Below are positions 47,054 to 56,517 of a stretch of DNA of 56,517 nucleotides, piece by piece. How positions within the stretch are numbered: the stretch's first letter is position 1; the number at the start of each line of letters is the position of its first letter. The position numbers and the translations under genes were made by a program. The notes under the pieces were generated by a model. That model was not told the DNA's origin, searched no databases, and worked only from the letters and a program-made list of their open reading frames with translations. This stretch comes from Zancudomyces culisetae (taxonomy: Eukaryota > Kickxellomycota > Harpellomycetes > Harpellales > Legeriomycetaceae). The stretch is taken from positions 1-56,517 of the forward strand of contig LSSK01000632.1 of the NCBI GenBank assembly GCA_001969505.1, given 5' to 3'.

Positions 47054-48176
47054 TGTGGATTCTACTCTTTATACCCTTTAAATATTGTTAACTGATAATT
47101 AGAATTTCGCCAAAGCTGAAAGAAAATGATGAGGTTTTAAAGGCTGTAAATTGAAAGTGCAAAAAAATTTTATTTCTGCAACTTATTTGGCAGAAACCTC
47201 AATTGAAAGGTTAATGGAAAAAAAATTGATTAATAATCAGAACGAGATCTTTGGATCAGAGTATTGTTTGGGCAAAAGTTGCATAGAAATTCTGATTTGC
47301 TTCTAAATAAAGAGTTTCTAGTATATTCAACCTGGCAAGGAGTTATAATTTATATGATGTGTAGTCATCAAGAAAAACATATATGGCTGAAGCGAAGGAG
47401 AATATAGACAAAATTTAATATTTATTCCATTTATCCACAGAAACAAGAGAGATAGAATAAATCAAAGCACAAAATGTTTTATAAATATAATGTGTTCAAG
47501 ACCTAAGCCGAGAACATAACCGGAAATAGGATTCGTATTTTACTATGTAAAGACTTTCAGAGCTAACAAGATGGGTTGCAACCGTCTTTGGCTAATGCAT
47601 TATAACTATCATACCTCCGATTAAATATGGGTACTAACAAACATTTTTGAAAGAAGGGGGCTAATATCCGAAAGTACATATGAATTGCCCATCGATGCAT
47701 TGTTCAGTTTTCCTGCTGAAGAAATGTATATGTTTGTTGATAAAAATACTAAAATTCTGCACTGATAATTCCAGTCGAGATTGAAAATATATCTCCCCTT
47801 GTTGTACAATAATATGACTATATTTTAATCTTTTGAACGCAGAAATTTAATAGGTGTTGGTGACAGAAGTAGCGGTAAATGTGATAATAAAAATAATAAC
47901 AGAATCACCAATACTAATAGCAATGCTAATAGTAATAGAAATTGTAACAGCACTAATAACGGTAGTAATAATAGTAATAGTAATGCTAAGGGAAAACATG
48001 TGTTGAAAAATGTAATAAAATAAAACAGGAACATCGTGGTAACTATCGATATTACATTACATTTTTCCATCCATTGACCCCTACTATGCTCTCCATTTCT
48101 TCAGTCCTCCCTGACATTCTTATCCAACTACATAAAACACACATTACTAGACCTCAGACTATTCCCAAGTACACAC
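47054..48176. other. Intergenic, SQT1 upstream region and FOX2 copy A downstream arm
   Basis: 47054-47820 is AT-rich with no gene. 47868-47985 is an imperfect AAT/AGT/AAC triplet repeat. From 47980 onward the sequence is the reverse complement of the right end of the window (56517 back to 56321), part of the FOX2 inverted repeat. Confidence 0.7.
47868..47990. repeat. Imperfect trinucleotide repeat (aat/agt/aac)n
   Basis: Many triplets of the type aat, agt, agc and aac with a 3-base period, for example gtagtaataatagtaatag. Read on the minus strand they give a Leu/Leu/Val string, so the open frame there is an artefact. The repeat lies at the mirrored limit of the inverted-repeat arm visible in the window. 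Confidence 0.75.
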
Positions 48177-50222
48177 TTAAAGCTTAGAGTTTTGTGATGC
48201 TGAAACCTTGGCTGGCTCTGAAAACTCTGCAATTCCATTAGCAATCACTTGCACGTTTCTTTCAATCACTCTAGCATTAAACAATACCACCTTTGGATTG
48301 GCTGAATCAATCCACATGCTTGTTTCAATGGTTTCTCCCGGGAATACTGGTGATGAGAATCTCACCTTAATTGCCTTCAGCTTTCTACCATCCTTCTGTG
48401 CCATAGTGTTCACTACATGTCTTGCTGCATGACCCATACTACACAGTCCGTGCAGAATTGGTTGGTCAAACTTACCCATGGCTGCCATTTCTGGATCAAT
48501 GTGTAGTGGGTTATAATCACCAGACAACCTGTAAATTGCAGCTTGGTTTGGCCCAATTTGCTGTGCTACAACTGCATCTGGTGTTCTCTTTGGTGCAGCT
48601 ACTACTGCTGTTGCAACTGGGTTTCTCTTTGGTGGTGATGGTTTCTTGAATCCTGGTGCCTTGCTAAATCCTCCAATACCTCTGATAAATGCTGTAGATT
48701 CAGCCTCTGCAATCAAATTGCCGCTTGTATCTTTCATAACAAGACGGCTTACAACCGCTGCACCACTGCCCTTATCAGCAATATCAACCAGTTCAGGTGT
48801 GCATAAAAGTGTTCCGGATGTTGGAAGTGGCTTGTGGATTTGAACAAATTGCTCACCATGAAGCAACATCATTGGGTGAAACTTGGGCAAGTGTTTCTGG
48901 AAAGTTGATTTGACGAAAAACGCAGGAATCACTGGGTATGTAGGGAAGACTTGGAAATCGGGGGAGTTTTCATACACAATGTTCAAATCGTGACGAGAAG
49001 CACCAATACCGACGGCATATAGCATGACATCGCGTTCAGTGTATTTGAACTCCTTTGTCTCTCCGACATCTGCACGTGCAGCTTCTACATCGACTGATAC
49101 TTGCTTAGGCGCTTTCACATTTTGCGCTGGTAGTTTAAAGTTAGGTCCGAACTTCTTCTTTAGTATTGTAGTGAGAATCTCCTTTGTACGTGCAGGAACG
49201 CTACCCACAAAGTGTGCACGACCGTCATCAAAGTTGGTGATGGTTGGCCACATATCTCTTACAGCCTCTGGTGTAAAGGTATCGTCTGGTGTAAACATAT
49301 GTCCACCTGTGCACTGGCGACGTACTTGTCCCATCCAGCATGATCCAACTTGGAACAGCTTTCCTGAGTCCTTGTTAGAGTTGTGTACAAGGTATCCAAC
49401 AAATGGTGCGACGTATTCTGGCTTAAGCATCTCTACTATTTCTGGTGGCATGACTGTGGCTGTCATTGCTGTACCTGCATTTGGTGCAATACAGTTGACT
49501 CTGATGTTGTGCTTAGCTCCCTCAAGTGCCAGCGAGAATGTAAACCCTATCATTGCAGCCTTGCAAGAACTGTAGTTGGCCTGTCCAAAGTTTCCGTAAA
49601 TTCCTACTGATGAACTTGTGTTGATAACTGCTCCGCTCTTTTGTTGAATAAATAGTGGCCACACAGCCTTGGTCATCTTGTATGAGCCATACAGATGCAC
49701 CTTGTATACATCCTCCCATTGCTTGTGTGTCATGTTTATGAACGACTTGTCTCTCAAGATACCTGCATTATTTATGAGTATATCTACTCTTCCAAATGCC
49801 TTCAATGCAGTTCCAACTACGGCCTCACCATTCTCAACTGAGTTGTAATCTGCTACGGCTTGACCACCGGCTGATTTGATTTCAGCGACAACTTTATCAG
49901 CAGATCTGGAGCCATCTTTTGCGGATCCTACATCGTTTACAACAACCTTTCCACCATAACGGGCAAACATAAGAGCGTATGTTCTTCCCAGACCGGCACC
50001 AGCGCCAGTGACTATTATTACTTGGCCATCGTACCTCAACTCTTCACCTTGTGGGTTTGAGGCTATTTTGTTTGAGTCCTCCATAAACTTAAGATAGTTG
50101 ACCCCGTTCCTGGGTGTAGGATATGTAGCACCAGTGTTGAACTGTGTAATCTCATTGTAGCGAGCCTTGACAGCAGCAGGAGTTAGAGTGGAGTCTGACT
50201 TGAATACTGCGCCCTGAGATAA
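47980..50222 (+). repeat. Left arm of large inverted repeat (FOX2 copy A, 3' two-thirds plus 3' flank)
   Basis: The sequence is the reverse complement of 54290-56517 with few differences. In the 3' flank and hydratase region, positions pair with a constant sum of 104497 (the end of the copy A stop, 48177, pairs with 56320), so there are no net indels there. The sum becomes 104512 upstream of a diverged linker, where copy A is 15 bases longer. Similarity falls sharply above about 50222. Since 47980 pairs with the last base of the window, the true outer end of the repeat is unknown. Confidence 0.93.
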
Positions 50223-51195
50223 CTCCCAACGAACTGCTGAAACAAACCCTCCTGCTTCTTCAACAAGCATGCCTGTATCTTTTGTTGATTCATGAGTCAA
50301 ATAAGCAACCACTGGAAGTACAAACTTTGGGTCCAATTGTGCAGACATCTCTTTACTAAATGTGGAGGCCGTAAGTCCAGAGGCAGCAAGTGGTGCAATT
50401 GCATTGGATGTAATATTATATTTTGCACCCTCCTGTGCAAGTGTGTTGGAAAATCCAATAAGTGCGTGTTTGGCTGCTGAGTAGTTGACTTGGCCAAAGT
50501 TTCCATAGATTCCGGCTGGTGATGTAGTCATGATTATACGGCCATATCCCTGTTTGCGGAAAATTGGCCATGCTGCTCTTGTAATGTAGTAGGCACCAGT
50601 AAGATGTACAGCCACTATTTGATCCCATTCCTTGTCAGTCATCTTTACAAAAGTTTTGTCGCGGAGGATTCCAGCGTTGTTTATCAAGATATCAACTCTA
50701 CCGAATGCGCGCATTGCAGTCTCAATCACACGTTCGCCATTCTCCACAGAGTCATAGTTAGCTACAGCTTTTCCACCTGCGGAAACAATCTGTTCGACAA
50801 CAACGTCTGCAGCCTTTTTTGAATTTGGGTTGGTTGGATCGACAGACCCAATATCATTCACCACCACTGAGGCACCCCGTGATCCATAGTAGAGTGCATA
50901 AACTCTTCCGAGTCCTAGTTTTATGTAGATAGTTTTTCTTGTTAGGATAAAAAGATTTCAACGTTGTAATGGGGAATGGAAAGTAGGAAACAGGAAATGG
51001 AAAATGGAGGTCACTGTTTTTCTAAACTCAAGACATATATTCCGATATCCATGGACTTTTTCCACGTGCACTATCTTTCCTCACTCCACCCTATAAACAA
51101 TTAAAACAAGTTTTTATTATACTATCCGTCTTCTTACCATTTCCCGCTCCAGTGACAACTGCAACGCGTCCGTCGAACCTTAATTGATCAGCCAT
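48177..51195 (-). CDS. FOX2: Peroxisomal multifunctional beta-oxidation enzyme Fox2, copy A, two exons
   Basis: Exons on the minus strand: 51195-51138 and 50914-48177 (931 residues). The 58-base first exon encodes MADQLRFDGRVAVVTGAGNG and splices inside the SDR glycine motif. Domains in order: SDR A (about 1-300, active-site NYSAAKHALIGF), SDR B (about 315-600, VTGAGAGLGRTYALMFARYG and NYSSCKAAMIGF), then hydratase 2 (about 640-925) with the MaoC signature GDYNPLHIDPEMA. The C-terminus is SKL, a type 1 peroxisomal targeting signal. The family hydrates trans-2-enoyl-CoA to (R)-3-hydroxyacyl-CoA and oxidises it to 3-ketoacyl-CoA in peroxisomal fatty-acid oxidation. Yeast Fox2 is 900 residues. 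It differs from copy B mainly in SDR A, the B-to-hydratase linker and a few hydratase residues (AFFVKSTFQKH versus GFFVESTFQKY). Confidence 0.95.
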
Positions 51196-51271
51196 GTTTA
51201 GTTTTTAAAAAGTCGGATTTTGTATAGTAATATTCAAAATTTTCTGTTTTCTTTGTAAGAAAGCTATTTAG

Positions 51272-51281
51272 CTTTTTATAT
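51272..51281 (-). promoter_or_regulatory. TATA-like box of FOX2 copy A
   Basis: On the minus strand the sequence reads ATATAAAAAG, about 77-86 bases before the ATG at 51195. The spacing and form mirror the box in front of copy B. Functional use is inferred. Confidence 0.5.
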
Positions 51282-53328
51282 CATAAATTGATAAACTAAA
51301 CTAGTTTTGATACCTAAAATATTTCAGCCTTTTAGCAAAAACAATATGGGTGGTTTTTTTTTTTTGCCTATCTTAAAAAGGTAAATGCAAAAAAAAGCAT
51401 TCGCAGTGCATGCATGGTTTCAAAATCTGGCTTTCTTTTCAATGTTTGAGATTTCAATTTTCACATTATTCTTTGAGCTGGCGCAGCTTTTTCACGTTCA
51501 TGCAGAAGAGATGTAGCTGACATTTCCATTGGCTAAAAACGATTAATTTGCTGGGATTTTATCAAATGGAACAAAAAGAGAAGCAAGGCTCATGAAATTC
51601 CTGTATCTAATGTCTGTGATAAAGGAAAAAGAAACAAACCAAAGTTGGTGTGTAGACTTTCAACAGCAACCACACAAAGCGGTTTTATTGGCCAACCATC
51701 GCCAAATGCAGGTTTTTCTTGATTCAGGTTTTGCATTGTTTTTTGTATTTATTTGGTTGTAGCGCTTTATGTATTTTCTGGCGGTCATCAATTACTAATA
51801 TATGAAAAGCAGCTAGGTTCAAAAAGCTTGTGCAAAGAGAGCATGGCGAACCAGTTCAGGTTCTAGAGTTGAAAAGGGTATGTTGTGCTCCAATATTAAG
51901 TGACTAAAATTACTATTACCAACCTAGTCCTACTATTTCTGGATTGTAGACTATTTATGGAAATGCACTAACCTCAAAAGTGCAGATATATTTTGTTAAT
52001 ACTTATGATAAAAGGGGTTTTTAAAGCATGTAAAACTTGTAAATACAATTATTAAGTGTGATCTACTATAGAGAAGTTCTTTATTATGTCTTTAAGGGAG
52101 TACTACCAGGGTTGTGCAATTCATACTATGGTCAGTACTTGGTAATTTTAATGTATACAAAGCCTGGATTATGAACTTTTTTTTTTTAAAAAAAATAATG
52201 CTATAACTGAAACTTGAAACTTGAAAACTGAAAACTGAAGAAATAGAATACAGACCATAAAATTGTCCTTTGCAAAAACCACGCATCGAAACTCGTAAAT
52301 CTCATAACACTTTTTATTCTGTACTGTTTTTTCTTTTGACCAGAATTGCAACACTGTCCGGAACTCTACAGGATTCACCAAACTTCGCAGTACAGAGCAG
52401 CTCAATTATGTACATATGCCTAGAGCGTACGCAGCTCATTAGTTTTCATGGTATCCCCACCCCTTTCATCCTCCTGGTTCCCCTAATAAAAAGGTCGTCG
52501 GTTTACACTTTACCACGGCCCTAATTATGCCAAAAACGTCATAGTATTATTTTATAGTCATGAGCCAGGTGTTGGTATGGATAAAATATATTTGTTCTTA
52601 TTTTATGATGAATATCCAATTAATGTATCCACACCCGTAATAAAACAGCGGTATTTTTTGCTATTTCTGGTAGCTAAGGCTCGGCGGTATCTACTTTACC
52701 TCTTCTAACAAACAGCAACATTGCCATATGCTACATCAAAGGCATCGATATCATATGCTGGAAAGGTCGCGGATATTTTACTTTCTGTTTTCTGTACCCT
52801 CAATTCTGCTAAGCCCGGGATTCTCAAACTCAGCTCTAGAAATGCTCTATGATTTTATTAGCCAGGAAAAGCACGCTACGCTTGAAAAATAAATATCCTA
52901 AGATTGTTTTTGAAACCAAAAAATTGTTTCATGACAATGGGCTTAATTTATCTACATATGAAAAAAAAATCCTTACAAATGCAAAGGAAATGAGTGGTCT
53001 GAGCCAACGAAAAACCAGAATACAGTAAAATTACAGAAAAACCTCCAATCACTTAATTTCTCTGCGTTGACTCCGATTTGTTTGCGAAAAAGGCAAATTT
53101 GCAAAAAAAGCAAAAAAAAAAGCGAGAAAAAATGGCAAAAGAAGGAAATGCAGCTCGGATTTGAACGGACCAGCGTAGATAATCACGTTCCAAATATCTT
53201 CATATAGGGCTATGAAAATTCTACGTTTAGTAAGGAGAAAGGTTCGCTCAATACAGGGGCAGTGCAGTTGTTTAGAAATCCAAAACAAGTGAACGCAATT
53301 ACACTACGCCCCCTCCCATTTCACTAAC

Positions 53329-53338
53329 TATATAAAAG
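53329..53338 (+). promoter_or_regulatory. TATA box of FOX2 copy B
   Basis: TATATAAAAG, 84-93 bases before the ATG at 53422, preceded by a C-rich patch (cgccccctccc, 53308-53318) that contains CCCCT, the core of a fungal stress-response element. Functional use is inferred from position. Confidence 0.6.
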
Positions 53339-53421
53339 CCAAACAATTGTATAGAAAATGTCGTTAGAAAGATTAAAGTACTTTTCTAAAAGATCAATAA
53401 AATAAAACTTAAACTTTAAAA

Positions 53422-56320
53422 ATGGCTAAAGAACTCAGATACGACGGAAGAGTCGCAGTTGTTACTGGAGCTGGTGGTGGTGAGTGTAAATAATTACAAA
53501 ATATAACAGCACTTGTACATAAACTCTGTGGATTTTTCAATATGCACAGGTTTATACAAAGAGTTAGTAACAAACTAAACAATACACATAAAAATAGGAT
53601 TGGGTAGACTCTATGCCTTGCACTATGGCGCCCGTGGCGCGTCCGTGGTTGTTAACGATTTGGGTGTGTCATTGTTGGGAGAAGCAGGCTCAAGTCGCCC
53701 AGCAGACGCAGTAGTTGCTGAGATTAAGGCAGCAGGTGGAAAAGCTGTTGCTAACTACGATTCTGTTACAAATGGAGAGAGTATCATTGAGACTGCAATG
53801 CGTGTATTCGGTAGAGTTGATATAATTGTGAACAACGCCGGAATCCTCCGCGATAGAACATTCGCTAAAATGACCGACAAGGAATGGGAGCAAGTGTTGA
53901 GTGTTCATTTGACAGGTTCTTATTCAGTTACAAGAGCAGCATGGCCAATTCTCCGTAAACAGAAATATGGCCGCGTAATTATGACTGCATCGCCATCCGG
54001 GCTTTATGGTAGCTTTGGTCAAGCCAACTACTCAGCAGCCAAACACGCACTGGCCGGATTTGCAAGTTCATTGGCACAGGAGGGTGCAAAATATAATATT
54101 ACTTGTCACACCATTTCGCCTATCGCCTTATCACGAATGACAGAAACAGTGGGAAATATTGAGTACTATAAACAGCTGACACCTGAAAGCATCGTACCAG
54201 TGGTGGCATATCTAACTCATGAGTCTGTCACAGAAACAAACAAGCTCATTGAAGCTGCTGGAGGGTTTGTAGGTGCTTCAAGATGGCAATTATCTCAGGG
54301 CGCAGTGTTCAAGTCAGACTCCACTCTAACTCCTGCTGCTGTCAAGGCTCGCTACAATGAGATTACACAGTTCAACACTGGTGCTACATATCCTACACCC
54401 AGGAACGGGGTCAACTATCTTAAGTTTATGGAGGACTCAAACAAAATAGCCTCAAACCCACAAGGTGAAGAGTTGAGGTACGATGGCCAAGTAATAATAG
54501 TCACTGGCGCTGGTGCCGGTCTGGGAAGAACATACGCTCTTATGTTTGCCCGTTATGGTGGAAAGGTTGTTGTAAACGATGTAGGATCCGCAAAAGATGG
54601 CTCCAGATCTGCTGATAAAGTTGTCGCTGAAATCAAATCAGCCGGTGGTCAAGCCGTAGCAGATTACAACTCAGTTGAGAATGGTGAGGCCGTAGTTGGA
54701 ACCGCATTGAAGGCATTTGGAAGAGTAGATATACTCATAAATAATGCAGGTATCTTGAGAGACAAGTCGTTCATAAACATGACACACAAGCAATGGGAGG
54801 ATGTATACAAGGTGCATCTGTATGGCTCATACAAGATGACCAAGGCTGTGTGGCCACTATTTATTCAGCAAAAGAGCGGAGCAGTTATCAACACAAGTTC
54901 ATCAGTAGGAATTTACGGAAACTTTGGACAGGCCAACTATAGTTCTTGCAAGGCTGCAATGATAGGATTTACATTCTCGCTGGCACTTGAGGGAGCTAAG
55001 CACAACATCAGAGTCAACTGTATTGCACCAAATGCAGGTACAGCAATGACAGCCACAGTCATGCCACCAGAAATAGTAGAGATGCTTAAGCCAGAGTATG
55101 TCGCACCATTTGTTGGATACCTTGTACACAACTCTAACAAGGACTCAGGAAAGCTGTTCCAAGTTGGATCATGCTGGATGGGTCAGGTACGTCGCCAGCG
55201 TTCTGGTGGATACACCTTTGTTCCAGACAATACCTTTACACCAGAGGCTGTAAGAGATATGTGGCCAACCATCACCAACTTTGATGATGGCCGAGCTAAA
55301 ATCATTTTGAACGGCAAAGAAGGATCGCAGGATATTGTAAAAAACATTACCGCCATGAGACAAAGATCTGCTAGTGGTGCCAAACCTGCTGGATCAGTCA
55401 TTGTGGATGTAGAGGCTGCACGTGCAGATGTCGGAGAGACAAAGGAGTTCAAATACACTGAACGCGATGTCATGCTATATGCCGTCGGTATTGGTGCTTC
55501 TCGTCACGATTTGAACATTGTGTATGAAAACTCCCCCGATTTCCAAGTCTTCCCTACATACCCAGTGATTCCTGGGTTCTTCGTCGAATCAACTTTCCAG
55601 AAATACTTGCCCAAGTTTCACCCAATGATGTTGCTTCATGGTGAGCAATTTGTTCAAATCCACAAGCCACTTCCAACATCCGGAACACTTTTATGCACAC
55701 CTGAACTGGTTGATATTGCTGATAAGGGCAGTGGTGCAGCGGTTGTAAGCCGTCTTGTTATGAAAGATACAAGCGGCAATTTGATTGCAGAGGCTGAATC
55801 TACAGCATTTATCAGAGGTATTGGAGGATTTAGCAAGGCACCAGGATTCAAGAAACCATCACCACCAAAGAGAAACCCAGTTGCAACAGCAGTAGTAGCT
55901 GCACCAAAGAGAACACCAGATGCAGTTGTAGCACAACAAATTGGGCCAAACCAAGCTGCAATTTACAGGTTGTCTGGTGATTATAACCCGCTACACATTG
56001 ATCCAGAAATGGCAGCCATGGGTAAGTTTGACCAACCAATTCTGCACGGACTGTGTAGTATGGGTCATGCAGCAAGACATGTAGTGAACACTATGGCACA
56101 GAAGGATGGTAGAAAGCTGAAGGCAATTAAGGTGAGATTCTCATCACCAGTATTCCCGGGAGAAACCATTGAAACAAGCATGTGGATTGATTCAGCCAAT
56201 CCAAAGGTGGTATTGTTTAATGCTAGAGTGATTGAAAGAAACGTGCAAGTGATTGCTAATGGAATTGCAGAGTTTTCAGAGCCAGCCAAGGTTTCAGCAT
56301 CACAAAACTCTAAGCTTTAA
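53422..56320 (+). CDS. FOX2: Peroxisomal multifunctional beta-oxidation enzyme Fox2, copy B, two exons
   Basis: Join of 53422-53479 and 53598-56320 (926 residues). The first exon is again 58 bases (MAKELRYDGRVAVVTGAGGG) and is split at the same codon and phase as copy A; the intron is 118 bases with donor GTGAGT. Domain order is as in copy A: SDR A with GLGRLYALHYG and NYSAAKHALAGF, SDR B, hydratase 2 with GDYNPLHIDPEMA, and terminal SKL for peroxisome import. SDR A is clearly diverged from copy A (for example SVDPTNPNSKKAADVVVEQI versus SLLGEAGSSRPADAVVAEI). From about 54290 to the stop the DNA is almost the same as copy A. The inter-domain linker (about 55296-55400) is different and 15 bases shorter. 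Both copies look intact and active. Confidence 0.95.
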
Positions 56321-56517
56321 GTGTGTACTTGGGAATAGTCTGAGGTCTAGTAATGTGTGTTTTATGTAGTTGGATAAGAATGTCAGGGAGGACTGAAGAA
56401 ATGGAGAGCATAGTAGGGGTCAATGGATGGAAAAATGTAATGTAATATCGATAGTTACCACGATGTTCCTGTTTTATTTTATTACATTTTTCAACACATG
56501 TTTTCCCTTAGCATTAC
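54290..56517 (-). repeat. Right arm of large inverted repeat (FOX2 copy B), truncated by the window edge
   Basis: The mirror of 47980-50222. Similarity runs through SDR B, most of the hydratase domain, the stop and the entire 197 bases of 3' flank present in the window, where I see no differences by eye. Diverged islands inside the arm are at about 55199-55235 and 55296-55400. The arm continues past 56517. Confidence 0.93.

Larger units (their letters stand above)
51196..53421. other. Bidirectional spacer between the two FOX2 genes
   Basis: About 2.2 kb between divergent start codons, so both FOX2 promoters lie here. It is not part of the near-identical arms. A small direct repeat occurs at about 52208-52240 (gaaacttgaaacttgaaaactgaaaactg). 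T11A8 lies at 52177-52195. No gene was recognised; open frames at 52092-52524 and 53049-53288 resemble nothing known. Confidence 0.6.

Noticed and set aside
47825-48070. 81-codon Leu-rich minus-strand frame
   Set aside because: Produced by the AAT/AGT triplet repeat.
49024-49719. Open frames antisense to FOX2 copy A, and similar ones in copy B
   Set aside because: Shadows of a strongly coding sequence, repeated in both arms for that reason. No independent start context or family resemblance.
53140-53200. GTTCAAATCC-like B-box on the minus strand, possible tRNA
   Set aside because: The flanking bases do not form a T-arm stem and no A-box, anticodon arm or acceptor stem could be drawn.
1-56517. 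CRISPR arrays, bacterial operons, rRNA or phage genes
   Set aside because: There are no regularly spaced repeats and no rRNA sequence. The intron-containing fungal genes throughout make a prokaryotic or phage origin implausible.

Overview
The window is nuclear DNA of a strongly AT-rich fungus. Evidence for a fungus: a COX20 homologue, a peroxisomal multifunctional beta-oxidation enzyme of Fox2 type, a Yap/Pap1-like bZIP factor, a Gis2/CNBP zinc-knuckle protein, a transcription-factor-like middle-homology protein, and spliceosomal GT..AG introns of mostly about 75-265 bases. Metazoan-like genes that I do not associate with yeasts (PTAR1-like, TMEM234-like), together with long AT-rich intergenic stretches, suggest an early-diverging 'zygomycete' lineage such as Kickxellomycotina. 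That placement is inference.

Layout. 1-590: two 5'-truncated tails of a non-LTR retrotransposon. 929-2840 (+): ATG14-like autophagy/PI3K subunit. 2969-3448 (-): COX20. 4219-6385 (-): PP2A scaffold subunit, four exons. 7745-8240 (-): doubtful small gene. 8337-8792 (+): small one-TM protein. 9260-10560 (-): PTAR1-like prenyltransferase-alpha repeat protein, three exons. 11086-13293 (-): SH3 protein. 16205-17139 (-): TMEM234-like membrane protein in short exons. 17140-21933: long gene-poor stretch. 21934-23114 (+): bZIP factor, two exons. 23909-24627 (-): TMEM14 family protein in four short exons. 26704-27590 (+): seven-knuckle CNBP/Gis2 protein, three exons. 28297-32520 (-): unrecognised 1367-residue protein. 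34673-35050 (-): possible two-exon small gene. 35335-38145 (-): three-repeat MYB factor. 41700-43446 (+): fungal transcription-factor-like protein without a zinc cluster. 44210-45524 (+): RluA-type pseudouridine synthase, four exons. 45514-47053 (-): SQT1/AAMP WD-repeat protein, four exons, whose coding end overlaps the synthase by 11 bases. 48177-51195 (-) and 53422-56320 (+): two divergently transcribed FOX2 genes.

The most striking structure is the FOX2 pair. It forms a large inverted repeat. The second half of each gene and at least about 200 bases of 3' flank are nearly identical, while the first SDR domain and a short inter-domain linker are clearly diverged. This is the signature of palindrome-arm gene conversion with protected islands. 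The right arm runs off the window edge.

Most genes here are unrelated housekeeping functions (mitochondrial respiratory assembly, phosphatase scaffold, ribosome assembly, RNA modification, peroxisomal fat oxidation) rather than a pathway cluster. Several genes are invisible as single ORFs. I reassembled them by joining short exons at splice signals with consistent phase and checking the product against remembered family consensus. No alignment was run.
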